This document shows positions 61,999 through 64,000 of a DNA stretch of 64,000 nt, one piece after another. Both the position numbers and the translations under genes were made by a program. The DNA is taken from contig CAVTPG010000001.1 in assembly GCA_963736595.1 (NCBI GenBank), positions 62,001 through 126,000 on the forward strand, read 5' to 3'. Numbering within the stretch: the first letter of the stretch is position 1; every line of letters starts with the position of its first letter. The notes beneath the pieces were generated by a model that worked only from the letters and a program-made list of their open reading frames with translations, was not told the origin of the DNA and searched no databases. Source of the stretch: Parapontixanthobacter sp963736595. GTDB taxonomy: Bacteria > Pseudomonadota > Alphaproteobacteria > Sphingomonadales > Sphingomonadaceae.

Positions 61999-62778
61999 TC
62001 ATGAACCGGCGGCAGCCTGCTCCGCCGATCCGCTGCCTTCGCGCATTTCGCAAGTCAGCGAGCCGGAACCCATCGAATTGACCTTGCACTTCGCCCGGCC
62101 ATAAACGCGTACATCGCCGGAACCCATGATGTTGGCCTCGACTGTTCCGTCCGAGGCAAAGCGCGTATCACCAGAGCCCATAATGTTGACTTCTCCATCG
62201 TCGGCCTGAAGGTCGCCCAGTTTCGCGCTGCCTGATCCCGCAACATTGATTTCTAGCCGTTTTGCGCTGCCACTACCCTCGATAGAGCCAGACCCGGCAA
62301 TGTTGACCTCAAGTCTCTCTGCGGCGATGTTGCTGGCCGTCAGTGTCCCGGACCCCGCAATGATGAGCTCTGGATTGGCGCCTAGCGCGGATGCCTCCAC
62401 ATTGCCCGAACCGGCGATTGTGATGCTATCAGGCGCGGGCATGGCGATCCGCACGGTTACGCGGCCTTTCGTACTCCAGTCCGAATCTTCGCGCGATACT
62501 GTCAGAGCATTGCCGTCGCGCTCAAACCGCAGCAAATCCGTAAGCTCTGTGTCGCCTTCGGTATCGATGGAGAGTGTGCTGCTCTCGGTAAGAATGATAT
62601 TATCGGGACCGGCGAGGATAAGTTCGGTCGGCGCATCGCCCGTCATATCCAGCTCCGCCAACGGCACACCGTTGCCAATGCCGCCAAAGTTCATATTGCT
62701 GTTGCAGCCCGAAACCGCCGCGCCCATTGCCATCGCGGCAGCGGGAGCGATGACTTTAAAAAATGTGTGAAATTTCAT
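61999..62778 (-). CDS. Head-GIN domain (DUF2807) lipoprotein
   Basis: 259 residues from ATG 62778 with AGGAGG 6 bp upstream. A lipoprotein signal ends in VSGC. The body is a series of beta-helix turns of the form (I/V)AGSG or MGSG spaced about 18-20 residues, as in DUF2807. GTLTASNIAAERLEVNIAGS and similar segments repeat seven times. Role unknown; it is surface- or periplasm-anchored. The repeated motif makes it easy to recognise. Confidence 0.88.
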   Translation of the reverse strand: MKFHTFFKVIAPAAAMAMGAAVSGCNSNMNFGGIGNGVPLAELDMTGDAPTELILAGPDNIILTESSTLSIDTEGDTELTDLLRFERDGNALTVSREDSDWSTKGRVTVRIAMPAPDSITIAGSGNVEASALGANPELIIAGSGTLTASNIAAERLEVNIAGSGSIEGSGSAKRLEINVAGSGSAKLGDLQADDGEVNIMGSGDTRFASDGTVEANIMGSGDVRVYGRAKCKVNSMGSGSLTCEMREGSGSAEQAAAGS

Positions 62779-62840
62779 ACTGGCCTCCTGATATTGCGTA
62801 TTGCTGACATAATACAGCATTGAGGCAATGCCAAGGCGAC

Positions 62841-62870
62841 AAATGAAAAGGGCCGCTCAAATGAGCGACC
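62841..62870 (-). terminator. Terminator of carD
   Basis: Minus-strand GGTCGCTCA (62862-62870) pairs with TGAGCGGCC (62851-62859), one mismatch, followed by CTTTTCATTT. It sits 30 bp beyond the carD stop. Confidence 0.7.
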
Positions 62871-62899
62871 CTGATCGTGTGTTATCGAGCGTTGGTCGA

Positions 62900-63433
62900 T
62901 CAATCCTCGTCGGGATTGTCGTAATATTGCGGCGCGTGTTCGCGCAGGATTTCGAGGATTTTTTCCAGAGCCGTCGGCTCGTCCGTCTTTTCCATCGCTG
63001 CGAGTTCGCGCGCCAGGCGGCTGGAAGCGGCTTCGAAAATCTGCCGTTCGGAATAGCTTTGCTCCGGCTGATCGGCGGGGCGGAACAGATCGCGCGTCAC
63101 TTCGGCAATGGATACCAGATCACCTGAATTGATCTTGGCTTCATATTCCTGAGCGCGGCGCGACCACATAGTGCGCTTGACCTTGGGCTTGCCTTTCAGC
63201 GTTTCCATCGCTTCTTTCAGCGTCTTGTCGCTGGACAGTTTACGCATCCCGATCGACTCGATCTTGTTCGTCGGCACACGCAACGTCATGCGCTCTTTTT
63301 CAAACCGCAGGACATACAGTTCAAGCTGCATTCCGGCGATTTCTTCGTTCTGCAATTCGATTACGCGGCCAACGCCGTGCTTGGGATAAACGACATAATC
63401 GCCAACATCGAAGGCCATTGCCTCACTCGCCAT
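62900..63433 (-). CDS. CarD family transcriptional regulator
   Basis: 177 residues. CarD/CdnL proteins bind the RNA polymerase beta subunit and stabilise open promoter complexes at rRNA and growth genes. The N-terminal RID-type domain is AFDVGDYVVYPKHGVGRVIELQNE; the C-terminal helical domain (KVKRTMWSRRAQEYEAKINSG, ASSRLARELAAMEKTD) binds DNA. AAGGA 7 bp before the ATG. The 238 bp upstream contain a long nested hairpin and a TATAAT-like box. Confidence 0.93.
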   Translation of the reverse strand: MASEAMAFDVGDYVVYPKHGVGRVIELQNEEIAGMQLELYVLRFEKERMTLRVPTNKIESIGMRKLSSDKTLKEAMETLKGKPKVKRTMWSRRAQEYEAKINSGDLVSIAEVTRDLFRPADQPEQSYSERQIFEAASSRLARELAAMEKTDEPTALEKILEILREHAPQYYDNPDED

Positions 63434-63481
63434 AGGGTAATCCTTAACTGAATTTTCGGCTCACATTCCTCAATCGCGGGT

Positions 63482-63541
63482 CATTCCGGCTAAAGCTGCG
63501 CCCTGTTGCGCGACTACGCAATGGGACTGCGAACCGGAATG
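63482..63541 (-). ncRNA. Candidate structured leader upstream of carD
   Basis: Outer arms CATTCCGG (63482-63489) and CCGGAATG (63534-63541) are perfectly complementary. Inside, CCC...GGG and TTGCG (63506-63510) with CGCAA (63517-63521) nest around a six-base loop. The structure lies in the presumed 5' untranslated region of carD, which would begin near a TATAAT box at 63608-63613 on the minus strand. It could be a stable leader; function is unknown. Confidence 0.35.
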
Positions 63542-63671
63542 GCGGATGAGGCTAAACAAGCCTTTTAAAACAAACGGATGCGGATCGGTAAACCGGCGCA
63601 TTGGTAGATTATATAGCACAAGCGCAACAATATTACCACTGCCGAAACTTGTCGCGTCCTGAGCCTTAAGT

Positions 63672-64000
63672 TTACGCTTGCAAACTCCGCTGCCGCTCGC
63701 GCTCGCTTTTTTCTGCCGGCGCGTTCAGCTCGGCACCGATCATCAGGATGTAGGCCGTGAGATACAACCATGTCAGCAGCACAACCACTGCGCCCAGCGA
63801 TCCGTATGTCGCATTGTAATTACCGAAATTGGAGACGTAATAAGCGAAGCCTGCGGTCGTAATCAGCGTGCCGATCGCAAACAGGATCGCGCCGGGCATC
63901 TGATGCTTCCATGCGGGCGGCTCGCGATCGGGGGCAAAGCGAAACAGCAGAAACGCGCCCAACACTGCCGATGCCAATACCACTACATAACTCGCGATTT
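63672..64000 (-). CDS. YihY/BrkB family inner-membrane protein (5' end outside window)
   Basis: The last 109 codons of the gene. Membrane segments (VVVLASAVLGAFLLFRF, MPGAILFAIGTLITTAGFAYYVSN, AVVVLLTWLYLTAYILMIGAEL) and the characteristic NATYGSLGAVVVLLTWLY motif identify the YihY/UPF0761 family of uncertain transporter-like function. The tail EKSERERQRSLQA is basic. The reading continues past the window edge upstream (VVVLAS...). Confidence 0.9.
   Translation of the reverse strand, partial: IASYVVVLASAVLGAFLLFRFAPDREPPAWKHQMPGAILFAIGTLITTAGFAYYVSNFGNYNATYGSLGAVVVLLTWLYLTAYILMIGAELNAPAEKSERERQRSLQA

Overview
The window reads as ordinary chromosomal DNA (about 60% G+C) from an alphaproteobacterium of the order Sphingomonadales, most likely Erythrobacteraceae. 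The reasons are the hemE-hemJ-rho and mnmE-mnmG-rsmG-parA-parB order next to a DUF299 (PPSR) gene, a DUF2497/PopZ-like protein beside tolC, an UrcA remnant, DUF1491 and DUF6489 proteins, and many sphingomonad-type TonB-free metabolic genes. No rRNA, tRNA, insertion sequence or CRISPR array was seen. Closest species is inference; no search could be run.

Layout. 1-16.7 kb is housekeeping: a partial PfkB kinase, a DUF885 lipoprotein, pyrD, a frameshifted gamma-glutamyltransferase, fadD, a cold-shock protein, a thiS-thiG fusion behind a MerC-like gene, ctaA, rplM-rpsI (S9 with a long low-complexity N-terminus), a phosphoesterase and a LytS/LytTR two-component pair. 16.9-27.4 kb carries fumarase, a PCMT-like gene with tolC and a PopZ-like gene, an S9 peptidase, an iron-sulfur ferredoxin, erpA, xth and a SleB-like wall hydrolase. 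27.5-33 kb, all on the minus strand, holds a hot-dog thioesterase, ptsN, hpf, dnaQ and the tightly overlapping PPSR-maf-aroE-coaE operon.

33-43.5 kb looks like the chromosome origin domain. The 317 bp between divergent PPSR and hemE has DnaA-box-like sites, four GANTC sites, a perfect inverted repeat and an AT-rich stretch, as in the RP001-hemE origins of Caulobacter and Rickettsia. Beyond it lie hemE, hemJ, rho, a BLUF blue-light sensor, mnmE, mnmG, rsmG, parA and parB, with three parS sites.

43.6-56.7 kb is the most unusual part: a CHASE2 sensor with a degenerate kinase core, a CheY-like regulator, a large membrane protein built from two PgsC/CapC-like halves plus a soluble tail, two membrane-anchored proteins (one resembling zinc-dependent poly-gamma-glutamate hydrolases), and a 1410-residue protein combining HEAT-like repeats, a membrane anchor and a PgsB/CapB-type Mur ligase. 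A beta-barrel and a REC-HPt protein converge on it. Together they look like a signal-controlled system that makes and exports a poly-gamma-glutamate-like polymer, with an architecture unlike the known capBCA/pgsBCA operons.

56.8-64 kb returns to housekeeping: fRMsr, a PQQ-type sugar dehydrogenase, an acyl-CoA dehydrogenase, tsaC/sua5, two lipoproteins, carD and a partial YihY-family gene. Six genes in the window are broken by single-base shifts, including mnmG, which points to indel errors in the assembly more than to gene decay.
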